From Streptomyces buecherae (GTDB lineage Bacteria; Actinomycetota; Actinomycetes; Streptomycetales; Streptomycetaceae), in NCBI RefSeq assembly GCF_014295035.1, contig NZ_CP060404.1, forward strand, positions 7,418,501 to 7,482,500: DNA of 64,000 nt, read 5' to 3'. Under the pieces are notes generated by a model that had not been told where the DNA came from, did not search any database, and saw only the letters and a program-made list of their open reading frames with translations. Numbering within the stretch: position 1 is the stretch's first letter; every line of letters starts with the position of its first letter. Position numbers and translations under genes: made by a program. This document shows, one piece after another, positions 32,237 to 40,572 of the stretch.

Positions 32237-33823
32237 TCAACTCGTCAGTACGTCGAGCGACACCAGGCGGTCGCCCCTGAAGCACAGCCGGTACGCGTCG
32301 CCCGACCGGTCGTCGAACGGGTCGGCCGTCACCGCGTAGAACTCGCACGTGCTCGGGCCGCCCTTCGGCGGCGCGGCGGGCGGCCGGTGCACCGTCTGCT
32401 GGTCCGGCAGCACCCGCTCGACATCGGAACGATCCTGCCCCACCCGCAGCCGGGCGTAGTCGGCCGGGTCCAGGACGGCGCGCGAGGTGGTCACCGCGTT
32501 CCACACGACGAGCACGGCGCTCAGCGCCGCTCCCGTGACCAGCGGCAGCATCAGCGCCGCCACCAGCGTGCGGCGTACCCGCCGGCGGGCCCGCTGGTGC
32601 TCGCGCGGCAGCGCGCCAGCGTCCGGGTTACCCGGCCCGCCCGGCTGCCCGACGCCACCGGTCGGCCACTCCCAGGGTTCGACCGCCGCCGGTTGGCGCC
32701 GCTCGGGGCGGGCGGGGGGTGTGTGCGGGATGCGGGCGGTGACCGCGAAGCCCGCCGCGTGCGGGCCGCAGGCGAAGCTGCCGCCGGCCAGCCGCACCCG
32801 CTCGTCGAGGCCGATCAGCCCCCGCCCGCCCCCGGCCACCGCGAGCGGGGCGCCGGGCCCGGCCTCGACGGCGGCGGCCGGGTCCCGGCCGCCCCGGCCC
32901 GGCGGCGGCCCGTTCTCGACCCGTACCTCAAGCTCCTGGTCCCCGTAGTCGACCCGCACGGCCACCTCCGCGTCCGGCGCGTGCTTGGCGGCGTTGGTCA
33001 GCGCCTCCTGCACGACGCGGTACGCGGCCCGCTCCGCGACCGGCGACGGGCGCGCCGCGGCGGCGTCGCCCGCGACGCGCAGCCGCACCGCGAGGCCGGC
33101 CTGCGCCGCCTCCTCCACCAGGCGCTCCAGGGTGGCGGCGCGGGCCCGCTCCGGCGCGGCGTCCGACGCGTCGCGCAGCACGCCGACGACCTCGCCGAGC
33201 CGCTCGACGGCCGCCGCGGCGCGGGCCCTGATGTCGCGGGCCGCCGCCCGGTGCCGCTCGTCCAGGTCGGGGCTGAGCTGGAGCGCGCCGGCGGACAGCG
33301 CGATCAGGGAGAGGTCGTGGCCGAGCACGTCGTGCATGTCCTGGGCGATCCGGGCGCGCTCGCGCAGCCGGGCCTGTTCCGCGACGAGCCGCTGCTCGCG
33401 TTCGAGCTGCCCGGCCCGCTGCCAGCCGGCCCGCACCAGCTCCTGGTACTGCCGCCAGAACCGCCCCGAGAACCAGGGGAGCATCGCGGCGACCACCACC
33501 ACCGCCACGAAGATGCTCGACAGTTCGAGCCAGGCGGGCACCACGGTGATCGCCACCAGGCCGGCGGCCAACAGGGCGACGAGCACCAGCGCCGTGGGCA
33601 GCGTCCTGCCCGGCCGCCGCCCGGCCAGGAACGCGGCGACGGCGGTGGGCAGCGCCCACCACAGGCTGACCACGCTGAGCCCCGCCGTCACCGTCGCCAC
33701 GGCCGTCAGCAGGTGCCCGGGGTCCACCCCCCGTACCGCCGAGGCCACGCCACCCCGCGCCGACCGCGGCGGGGCCCCGCCGCGGTCGCGCCCGCCATCG
33801 ATCGTCGTGCTCTCCACGCCCAC
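32237..33823 (-). CDS. NarL-type sensor histidine kinase with extra C-terminal membrane/extracytoplasmic domain
   Basis: A 528-residue HisKA_3 kinase. An N-terminal bundle of about four membrane helices (residues ~38-125) leads to the DHp motif ARIAQDMHDVLGHDLSLIAL with the phosphoacceptor His near residue 164, and a HATPase_c domain with AYRVVQEALTNAAKHA and GGRGLIGLDERVRLAGG. Unusually, another membrane helix follows (RTLVAALMLPLVTGAALSAVLVVW, about residue 425), then ~80 residues predicted outside the cell (YARLRVGQDRSDVERVL ... YRLCFRGDRLVSLDVL) that resemble small BamE/BLIP-like folds. That tail may be the sensor. It is paired with the response regulator downstream. Confidence 0.9.
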   Translation of the reverse strand: MGVESTTIDGGRDRGGAPPRSARGGVASAVRGVDPGHLLTAVATVTAGLSVVSLWWALPTAVAAFLAGRRPGRTLPTALVLVALLAAGLVAITVVPAWLELSSIFVAVVVVAAMLPWFSGRFWRQYQELVRAGWQRAGQLEREQRLVAEQARLRERARIAQDMHDVLGHDLSLIALSAGALQLSPDLDERHRAAARDIRARAAAAVERLGEVVGVLRDASDAAPERARAATLERLVEEAAQAGLAVRLRVAGDAAAARPSPVAERAAYRVVQEALTNAAKHAPDAEVAVRVDYGDQELEVRVENGPPPGRGGRDPAAAVEAGPGAPLAVAGGGRGLIGLDERVRLAGGSFACGPHAAGFAVTARIPHTPPARPERRQPAAVEPWEWPTGGVGQPGGPGNPDAGALPREHQRARRRVRRTLVAALMLPLVTGAALSAVLVVWNAVTTSRAVLDPADYARLRVGQDRSDVERVLPDQQTVHRPPAAPPKGGPSTCEFYAVTADPFDDRSGDAYRLCFRGDRLVSLDVLTS

Positions 33824-33917
33824 GACCCTACGAAGACCACGCCACGGCCCGACACTGCCGAAAGTCCAATCCCGCCCCGGCCGCCCACGGGCCCGTGCCG
33901 ACCCGGGGTCCGGGCTC

Positions 33918-35123
33918 TCACTCGCCGGGGGCGGCGAAGGCCAGGGTGCGCCAGGGGCTGCCGGGTGTGTCGAGCAGGATGCGGTGCGGGGCGAGCGCCG
34001 AGGTGTACATCGGCCCGAACGCCTCCTCGTCGAACCGCAGCACGCGGCCGAGCACGTAGCCGGCGGAGAAGTCCGACCAGGACGTGTAGTGCCGGCGACA
34101 CAGCGAGCCGGCCCTGATCACGGCGGCCTCGACCTCCGCGCGGTCCGCGTACCGGGCGCCGAGCCCCCAGCGCGCGACGCTCACCGCGCGTCCGAAGTCG
34201 TAGCCCGTGGCCGAGGCGACGTGCCCGTCGGGCGGCAGCAGCCCGTCGGCGCGGAACCGCGCCTCGTAGCGCAGGATGCGCTGGATGAGTTCCCGGGCCT
34301 CCACCAACTCCGCCTCGGTCGCGCCCCGCTCGTACAGCGTCTCGGCCGCCGCCCGCTGCCAGAGCCGCGGGTCGACGGGCGCGCCGGGGGCGCCGCGGGC
34401 GATGCCGCGCCGCACCCGCAGCACGAACTCGGGCTGCGGCGGGCTGTTGCGGCCCCGGAGGAGGAAGTCGAGCTGCCGGCGCCACTGGGCGCGGCTGGAC
34501 GCGCCCCACGCCTCGCGCAGGATCTTGGTGTCGGCGCGGTAGTCCGCGTAGACGTCGGTGAGGTCGTTCCACAGCGCCCGCCGGTGCACGGACAGGTGCG
34601 CCCCGCAGGCGAGGCCCATGGCCAGCCGCCCGCGCAGCGGCCCGGTGTACTTGGTCAGCAGCGCCCCGGCCGCCGCCTCCCCGGCCGGCTCGCGGCTCGG
34701 CATCTGGTCCCGCAACGCGAGCCAGCGCCGCCGCTTGCGCCGGGCGCCGGGGAAGAACGCCTCGGTCGGCGTCCCCGGGTTGACCACCATGCCGCGCAGC
34801 TTCTCGCCCCACCACACGTACGGCGCCAGTGGCAGCGCGATGGAGCAGGCGACCTCGCCGGCGCGCGGCGTGGTCAGCTCGCCACGGGTGTAGACGGCGA
34901 GGTAGCGCGGGCCGTGGGCCACGGTGTGCGGGACCCAGGCGATGAGTTGGTCGTCGTCGACGAGTTGTCTGGGGGCGTACGCGAAGGTCGGCGCGGCGAA
35001 CAGCACCCGTAGGTAACCGTCCCAGTCCTGGCGTGCCTTCGCCTCGAACAGTGCTCTCTCGACGTCGGTCGGCGGCACCCACGCGGGCACCTGTGCGGCA
35101 GCTCCGATGATCGGCGTCCCCAT
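33918..35123 (-). CDS. DUF1266-domain protein with SseB-like N-terminus
   Basis: A 401-residue soluble protein. The N-terminal ~130 residues (VERALFEAKARQDWDGYLRVLF, LIAWVPHTVAHGPRYLAVYT) resemble SseB-type modules, and the C-terminal ~200 residues contain YDFGRAVSVARWGLGARY and the terminal repeat-like segment typical of DUF1266. The function is unknown; in actinobacteria such proteins are often found singly. No membrane segments or catalytic motifs are visible. Confidence 0.75.
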   Translation of the reverse strand: MGTPIIGAAAQVPAWVPPTDVERALFEAKARQDWDGYLRVLFAAPTFAYAPRQLVDDDQLIAWVPHTVAHGPRYLAVYTRGELTTPRAGEVACSIALPLAPYVWWGEKLRGMVVNPGTPTEAFFPGARRKRRRWLALRDQMPSREPAGEAAAGALLTKYTGPLRGRLAMGLACGAHLSVHRRALWNDLTDVYADYRADTKILREAWGASSRAQWRRQLDFLLRGRNSPPQPEFVLRVRRGIARGAPGAPVDPRLWQRAAAETLYERGATEAELVEARELIQRILRYEARFRADGLLPPDGHVASATGYDFGRAVSVARWGLGARYADRAEVEAAVIRAGSLCRRHYTSWSDFSAGYVLGRVLRFDEEAFGPMYTSALAPHRILLDTPGSPWRTLAFAAPGE

Positions 35124-35738
35124 GGCAGTCAGTATTCCCCGCCGGGGCGCCCCGCCATGGGTGCCATCCGCATCCGATACCGGCGCACGGTGCGCGGCCG
35201 GCGGTTACGCGCCACCGCGCGCCGGGCCGGGTGAGCCCGCGCCGCGACGGGGTGGGCCGTGTGGGGGTGGCGCGCGGCTCGTCAGCCCGACGGTGCGGGT
35301 GAGGGCGCTGGCGTGCCGTACGCGACGGGCCGCCCGGTGCGACGCCCGGGTGCCCGCACGCCGTTCCCGGGCAACTAACGCCACGGGTCTGCACATAGGG
35401 GTTCAGGGAGAGATCTAGGGGTCGGGCGGGGTGAGTGGCTAGGGGGGTGTTCGCGTCGCGCGGTGTGCGGCGGTTGCTTCCGCCCGGCGGGCGCGGGTGG
35501 TTCGGCGGGAGGAAGGCCAGGTGGGGGCCGGTGCGCGAGGCGGTGGGGCATCGGTGGGGCGGGTGGGGGAGGAGCGGGGTGCGCGGGCTGTGGGGGCGGA
35601 GTGGGGTGGTCCGCTGTGCAACGGCTGGATATCGATTGTGTCCCCGAGCCTCGACGGACCCCGCCCGACGGTCTGTTAAACCGCCACGGCCTGCTAGGTT
35701 TCCCGGGCAATTGATCGGGGCATGACGGGGGACCTACC
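35124..35738. other. Divergent intergenic region with TAGGGG repeats
   Basis: No coding frame is convincing in these 615 bases. Three TAGGGG direct repeats occur at 35396, 35416 and 35440. The region separates the DUF1266 gene (reverse) and the lipoprotein gene (forward) and should contain both promoters; the sequence just before the lipoprotein gene is relatively AT-rich (35680-35715). Confidence 0.5.
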
Positions 35739-36266
35739 GTGCGAAACAAGACAAAGATCGCCGCTGCTGCCGCTGTCGCGGCACTGGCGCTCACGCTGAC
35801 CGGCTGTGGCGACGACGGCGACGACGGCGGGTCGTTGTTCGGCAAGCCCGACAAGGGTGGCAATCAGGCCATCGGCGGCGGTGAGGGCACCGGCGGCGAC
35901 GAGATCAAGATCCCGGGCCCCGACTCGACCGGGCTGATCGGTGGTTCGAGTTCGACGGGCACCTCGGGCAGCACCGGCTCGACCGGGGGCTCGGACGCCA
36001 GCAGCGCTCAGGGCCTCTGGTACACGACGGAGCGCACCGACTCCGGACAGGTGGGCATCCTCAGCGTCTCCGGCAGCGCGTTCGTCATGCGCATGGGCAC
36101 CATGACGTGCTCGGGCACCTCCGACGACCAGATGAACGTCAACGCCACCTGCCAGGGCGAGACGATGACCGGCAAGGCGGCGATCAGCGAGGGTGGTCAG
36201 AAGCTGACCATCACCTGGAGCGACAGCGGCACCGACGAGTTCTCGCGGCAGATGCCCACCTCGTAG
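35739..36266 (+). CDS. Secreted lipoprotein, Gly/Ser-rich linker
   Basis: A 175-residue protein. A basic N-terminus and hydrophobic core lead to the lipobox LTLTGC (Cys about residue 23), so it is a membrane-anchored lipoprotein. A Gly/Asp/Ser/Thr-rich linker spans about residues 24-88, followed by a compact ~85-residue domain (GLWYTTERTDSGQVGILSVS ... GGQKLTITWSD) with two cysteines. No family is recognised. GTG at 35739 is preceded by GGGGGA. Confidence 0.75.
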   Translation: MRNKTKIAAAAAVAALALTLTGCGDDGDDGGSLFGKPDKGGNQAIGGGEGTGGDEIKIPGPDSTGLIGGSSSTGTSGSTGSTGGSDASSAQGLWYTTERTDSGQVGILSVSGSAFVMRMGTMTCSGTSDDQMNVNATCQGETMTGKAAISEGGQKLTITWSDSGTDEFSRQMPTS

Positions 36267-36337
36267 CCCGCGACCCCGTTGGCGTACGCGCGGCGTGCGG
36301 CAGGCGGGTACGCCGTCACACGGCACGGCACGGCACG

Positions 36338-36385
36338 CGAGCACGCGGCCACGGTCCCCCCAGGGGCTCCGTGGCCGCGTGCTCG
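36338..36385. terminator. 17-bp perfect hairpin between convergent genes
   Basis: CGAGCACGCGGCCACGG (36338-36354) and its exact complement (36369-36385) enclose a 14-base loop, between the lipoprotein gene and the reverse-strand DUF5988 gene. Confidence 0.8.
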
Positions 36386-36449
36386 TGCGGGGTGGTGCCG
36401 TCGGTGTGGGACGGGTGGACGCCACGGCCGAAGTGGCCGGGCGGGCCGG

Positions 36450-36710
36450 CTACTCGGCGACGTACGTGGTACGCGTCCACCGGAACACCCGCAGGGCGTG
36501 CTCGCCGTGGGCGACGGTTTCCGTGGTCGGCGCGAAGTGCGCGTAGTGGTTCCCGCGCGGCAGCTTGAACATGGACCCGGGGTCGGGCACGTACCGGACG
36601 CGCTCGTCCTCGGGGAGGTCCTCCGCGGGGCCGCCACGGAGGATGATGTTGGCCTCGGTGGGCGCGGGCTGGCGGGGCAGAACGTCTTCGGTCGCGAGTT
36701 CGTTGGTCAC
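36450..36710 (-). CDS. DUF5988-type small protein
   Basis: An 86-residue protein beginning MTNELATEDVLPRQPAPTEA and ending RWTRTTYVAE, with ANIILRGGPAEDLPEDERVR and KLPRGNHYAHFAPT. I recognise the pattern as DUF5988, a small actinobacterial family of unknown function. The GTG at 36710 is preceded by GGAGGAG about 10 bases upstream. An inverted pair CCCCTAA/TTAGGGG lies 110-160 bases upstream. It is not obviously part of the adjacent ABC transporter operon, though on the same strand. Confidence 0.7.
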   Translation of the reverse strand: MTNELATEDVLPRQPAPTEANIILRGGPAEDLPEDERVRYVPDPGSMFKLPRGNHYAHFAPTTETVAHGEHALRVFRWTRTTYVAE

Positions 36711-36819
36711 GAGGGAAAGCTCCTCCGGTGAGCGGCGCGGTGGAGGCGGGTGCACGATCTCCAGCGAGGCGACGGGCCGCCTCTCCCGCAGTTCAGCAGC
36801 AGCTCGGCGCCCCAAGTAA

Positions 36820-36870
36820 CCCCTAAATCCGATTCGTCGGGGCCGCCGGTGTTTCTGGGGGCGTTAGGGG
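36820..36870. promoter_or_regulatory. CCCCTAA / TTAGGGG inverted pair upstream of the DUF5988 gene
   Basis: CCCCTAA (36820-36826) and TTAGGGG (36864-36870) face each other across 37 bases. Similar heptamers occur at 35396-35445 and 46761, so this may be a shared regulatory motif. Confidence 0.3.
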
Positions 36871-36911
36871 CTTGGCAGTGACCTGCGTCACCCGCACCGT
36901 GGGGGCGCCGG

Positions 36912-38621
36912 TCACGCCACCGAGGCCGGTCCGACGGCGGGGAGGCGGCCGGCCAGGAGGGCCTGGGTGACGGCGTGCTCCGGCGCGCGGAACACCCGTT
37001 CCGTGGGCCCCGCCTCGACCGCACGCCCCGCGTCGAGCACCAGCACCGTGTCGGTACGGTCGCCGATCAGCCGCAGGTCGTGGCTGATCAGGGCGAGCGC
37101 GAGGCCGTGCCGCTCGCGCAGGGCGACCAGCAGGTCCATGATCGCCGTCGCCGTCTCGCCGTCCAGCGCCGACGTCACCTCGTCGCAGACGAGCACGTCG
37201 GGGCGGGCCGCGAGGGCCCGGGCGATGGAGACCCGCTGGCGCTGTCCGCCGGAGAGTTCGTGCGGGTAGCGGTCGGCGAAGTCGGCGGGCAGCGCGACCT
37301 GTTCGAGCAACTCGGCCACCCGTGCGCGGGCGTCGGCGCCGCCCGTGCGGTGGTGCAGTCGCAGGGGGCGCGCGATGGCGGCGCCGGCCGTGACGCTCGG
37401 GTTGAGGGCGCCCAGCGGGTCCTGCGGGACGAGTTGCATCCGGCGCCGCTGGTCGCGGGAGCGCCCGTGCACCGAGGCCGCCAGCGGCGTGCCGCGCAAC
37501 GCGACGGCGCCCGCCGTCGGCTTGTGCAGCCCGACCACGGCGCGGGCCAGCGTCGTCTTGCCCGACCCCGAGACGCCGACGATGCCGATGGACCCGCCGG
37601 CCGGTAGCGCGAGGCCGACGCCGCGCAGCACGGTGCGCCGCGCGCGCCGCGGGCCCACCACCGCGCCGAGGTCCCGCACCGTCAGGAGCGCCGGGGCCGG
37701 TGCCACCGGGGTGGCCGGGGCGGCGGTGGCCGGAGCGACGGAAGGAACGGTGGCCTCGGTCGGCGCGGGCGGCCGGGCCGGCGCGTCCGCGCTCGGGGCG
37801 GGGCGTCGCGCCGGGAGCGCGGTGCCCGGGGCGTACGGGGCGACCGTGCTCGACGGGCGTGCCGCCGGGCGTAGTTCGACCACCTCGTCGGCGAGCCGGG
37901 ACACCAGGTCGGCGTCGTGGCACGACAGCGCGATGGCGAGCCGGTGTTCGGTGGCCAGGTGCCGCAACAGGTCGCCGACCTCGTCGCGCAGCGCGGGGTG
38001 CAGGCCGGCCGTCGGCTCGTCGAGGAGCAGCACGACCGGCTCCCTGGCCAGCGCCCTGGCCAGGGCGACGCGCCGCTGTTGGCCGCCGGAGAGCGCGCCC
38101 GGGCGACGGTCGGCCAGACCCTCGTCCACCGGCAGCCGGACCTCGGCCAGCAGCCGCTCCACCGTGTCGGGCCCGGGTCTGGCCGCCGTCTCGCGGAGCA
38201 GCGAGCGCACCCGCATCCGGGGGTTGAGCCGGGACCCGGGGTCCTGGCCGACGTAGGCGACGTGGTGCCGGCGCAACGCCCGCAACTCGCGCTCGGTGAG
38301 CCGCAGCACCGGGCGGCCGAGGACCTCGACCTCGCCGCCGGCGCGCTCGGTGCCGGGCGGGAGCGCGCCGCAGACGGCACGCAGCAACGTGGTCTTGCCG
38401 GCCCCGGAGGGCCCGGTGAGGGCGACCACGCGGCCGGGCCGTACGGTCAACGAGCCCGCGTCGAGGAGCGGGTGGCCGCCCGTGGTGCTGACCACCGTGA
38501 GGTCGGTGACCCGTACGGCCGGCTCGGCGGCGTCGGGCGAGTCGGCCCCCGGCGCCGCGGCCGGTGGTGCGGGGCGCTCGCGCGGGTGCTTCCTGGACGT
38601 CCAGCGCGCTCGGTGGGTCAC
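36912..38621 (-). CDS. Dpp/Opp-type ABC transporter, fused tandem ATP-binding domains
   Basis: A 569-residue protein with two complete ATPase domains (DppD-DppF fusion). Domain 1: Walker A GPSGAGKTT, signature LSGGQQRRV, Walker B VVLLLDEPTAGLHP, His in LSCHDADL. Domain 2: GVSGSGKTT, LSGGQRQRV, VLVCDEVTSALDGE, His in LISHDLRLI. An Ala/Pro-rich linker of ~50 residues joins them. The GTG at 38621 overlaps the permease stop (GTGA). It powers import by the two upstream permeases; an iron box ahead of the operon suggests iron-linked regulation. Confidence 0.93.
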   Translation of the reverse strand: MTHRARWTSRKHPRERPAPPAAAPGADSPDAAEPAVRVTDLTVVSTTGGHPLLDAGSLTVRPGRVVALTGPSGAGKTTLLRAVCGALPPGTERAGGEVEVLGRPVLRLTERELRALRRHHVAYVGQDPGSRLNPRMRVRSLLRETAARPGPDTVERLLAEVRLPVDEGLADRRPGALSGGQQRRVALARALAREPVVLLLDEPTAGLHPALRDEVGDLLRHLATEHRLAIALSCHDADLVSRLADEVVELRPAARPSSTVAPYAPGTALPARRPAPSADAPARPPAPTEATVPSVAPATAAPATPVAPAPALLTVRDLGAVVGPRRARRTVLRGVGLALPAGGSIGIVGVSGSGKTTLARAVVGLHKPTAGAVALRGTPLAASVHGRSRDQRRRMQLVPQDPLGALNPSVTAGAAIARPLRLHHRTGGADARARVAELLEQVALPADFADRYPHELSGGQRQRVSIARALAARPDVLVCDEVTSALDGETATAIMDLLVALRERHGLALALISHDLRLIGDRTDTVLVLDAGRAVEAGPTERVFRAPEHAVTQALLAGRLPAVGPASVA

Positions 38622-39490
38622 AGCGCGGTCACCGCCTTTCGGCCGGCCTGCGGGACGAGCGCGACGGCCGCCAGGTTGACGCTCATGGCCAGCAGGCCGA
38701 TGGCGATGCTGGGGGCCACCACGGCCCAGGGGTTCAGGAGGATGCCGGCCGAGTTCTCCCGGATCATCAACGCCCAGTCGGCGGTCGGCGGTTGCGGGCC
38801 GACCTGGAGGAAGCCCGCGGTGGCGACGAGGTAGACGGCGGCGACGAAGCGCAGCCCGAACAGCGCGAGCAGTGTGGCCCGCAGGTTCGGCAACACCTCG
38901 CGCACCACCAGGTGCCACAGCCCCTCGCCGCCGGCCGTCGCCGCCTCCACGTACCCCGAGGCCGCGATGGGCGCCGCGGCGCCCGCCGTCAGCCGTATCG
39001 CGTACGGCACGCCGAGCACCACGGCGGCCGTGACCACCGCGAACCGGTCGCCGTCCGGCCAGGACAGCGAGATCAGCAGGATGCCGAGCACGGCGGGCAG
39101 CAGCATCAGCACGTCGGCGGCGCGCTCCACGAAGCGGCCGACGGCGGGACGCAGCGCGCTGACCGCGCCGAGCACCGCGGCGATGCCGGTCACCAGGAGG
39201 GCCACGAGCAGCGAGGTGCCGATGAGTTGCCGGCCACCGGCGAGCAGTCGGCTCAGTACGTCGCGGCCGAGCTGGTCGCCGCCCAGCGCCGCGTCGCCGC
39301 CGGGTTCGGCGTACGGCGCGGTGACCGGCGCGTCCACGGCGTGCGGGGCCAGCCAGGGGCCGGCCACCGCCAGCGCGACGAGCAGCAGCGCGGGCGCCGT
39401 GCGCAGCGCCACGCCCCACGGGCCAGGGCCCGACCGGGTGGCCGGGGCGGGTCGGTGGGTGGGGCCCGTGGGGCGGGCGGAGACGGTCAT
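38618..39490 (-). CDS. Dpp/Opp-type ABC transporter permease (DppC-like)
   Basis: A 290-residue permease with about six helices. The DppC-type N-terminal LGGDQLGRDVLSRLLAGGR motif and the EAA-type loop VEAATAGGEGLWHLVVREVLPN identify it. I use ATG at 39490 because CCGGAGGGCACGC provides a strong ribosome site; ATG at 39511 overlaps the previous stop codon and is a possible alternative. Cytoplasmic membrane, second permease of the heterodimer. Confidence 0.9.
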   Translation of the reverse strand: MTVSARPTGPTHRPAPATRSGPGPWGVALRTAPALLLVALAVAGPWLAPHAVDAPVTAPYAEPGGDAALGGDQLGRDVLSRLLAGGRQLIGTSLLVALLVTGIAAVLGAVSALRPAVGRFVERAADVLMLLPAVLGILLISLSWPDGDRFAVVTAAVVLGVPYAIRLTAGAAAPIAASGYVEAATAGGEGLWHLVVREVLPNLRATLLALFGLRFVAAVYLVATAGFLQVGPQPPTADWALMIRENSAGILLNPWAVVAPSIAIGLLAMSVNLAAVALVPQAGRKAVTAL

Positions 39491-39507
39491 GCGTGCCCTC
39501 CGGAGGT

Positions 39508-40572
39508 TCATCCGCGCCCCCCGGACGCCTTGGCCCGGACCAGGTCGGCCAGCAGCAGCACGCCGCTGATGACCGCGCCGGTCAGGGCCACCACGCCGGC
39601 GATGAGGGGCCCGTCGCGGTCGGTGACGGCCCCGGCGAGCACCGAGCCGACGCCGGGATAGTTGAAGATCGTCTCGACCACGACGGCGCCGCCGAGCAGC
39701 ATGCCGGTCGAGGTGGCCAGGCCCGCGGCGATGGCCGGCAGCGCGCCCGGCAGCAGGTGGTGGCTGAGCACCCGGTGCCGGGGCAGCCCGTCGATGACGG
39801 CGGTCTCCACGTGCGGGGCCGTGGCCTCGTCCGCGAGGGCGGCCCGCACGATCCGGGTGTTCCAGCCGATCTGCGGGATGGCCAGCGCGAACACCGGCAG
39901 CACCAGCATGTCCCAGGACGCGGGCGTACCGGCGGCGTCGGCGATGGTCACGGCCGGCAGCCAGCCCGCCCACTGCGAGAACACCAGCACCAGCGCGACC
40001 GCCACCACGAACTCCGGCACCGCGAGCACCGCCGTCGCGCTCCCGGACACGGCCCGGTCCACCGCGCCGCCGGGGCGCAGCGCGGCCCAGCAGCCGAGCG
40101 CCAACGACACCGCCACGGTCACCAGGAGCGCGAGGCCGCCGAGCAGCAGCGTGTTGGGGAAGGGCGTGCTCAGCAGCGCGGCGACCGACTCGCCGCGCGC
40201 CGACGTGCCCAGGTCGCCGGTGGGCAGTGCCGCCATCCAGTCCGCGAAGCGCTCCAGGACCGGCCGGTCGAGCCCGAGCAGATGGCGGCGCGCCTCGATG
40301 TCGGCGGCGGACTCGCCGCGTTCGGCGGTGGCGTCGGCGGCGTCGCCCGGCAGCAGTTCCACGGCGCCGAAGACCAGCGCGAGGAGCACGGCGAGCAGCA
40401 CGGCGCGGCGGGCGAGCAGCCCGGCCAGGCGTGCCGCGGCCGACCCGGCGCGGGCCAGCCCACCGGGCGCGCCGCGCTCCGACGCGCCGGCGTCGGGCGC
40501 CGGTCGGTCGGCGCGCGGTCGCTCGGCGGGTGTCACGGGCTGCCGCGCCGCGCCCCTCAGCGAGCCAGCCAC
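39508..40572 (-). CDS. Dpp/Opp-type ABC transporter permease (DppB-like)
   Basis: A 354-residue permease. After a ~45-residue cytoplasmic N-terminus come LLARRAVLLAVLLALVFGAV, the DppB-type loop LLGLDRPVLERFADWM, and the EAA-type loop TAVIDGLPRHRVLSHHLLPG. The GTG at 40572 lies inside the end of the substrate-binding-protein gene (16-base overlap), indicating translational coupling. It pairs with the DppC-like permease downstream. Confidence 0.9.
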   Translation of the reverse strand: MAGSLRGAARQPVTPAERPRADRPAPDAGASERGAPGGLARAGSAAARLAGLLARRAVLLAVLLALVFGAVELLPGDAADATAERGESAADIEARRHLLGLDRPVLERFADWMAALPTGDLGTSARGESVAALLSTPFPNTLLLGGLALLVTVAVSLALGCWAALRPGGAVDRAVSGSATAVLAVPEFVVAVALVLVFSQWAGWLPAVTIADAAGTPASWDMLVLPVFALAIPQIGWNTRIVRAALADEATAPHVETAVIDGLPRHRVLSHHLLPGALPAIAAGLATSTGMLLGGAVVVETIFNYPGVGSVLAGAVTDRDGPLIAGVVALTGAVISGVLLLADLVRAKASGGRG

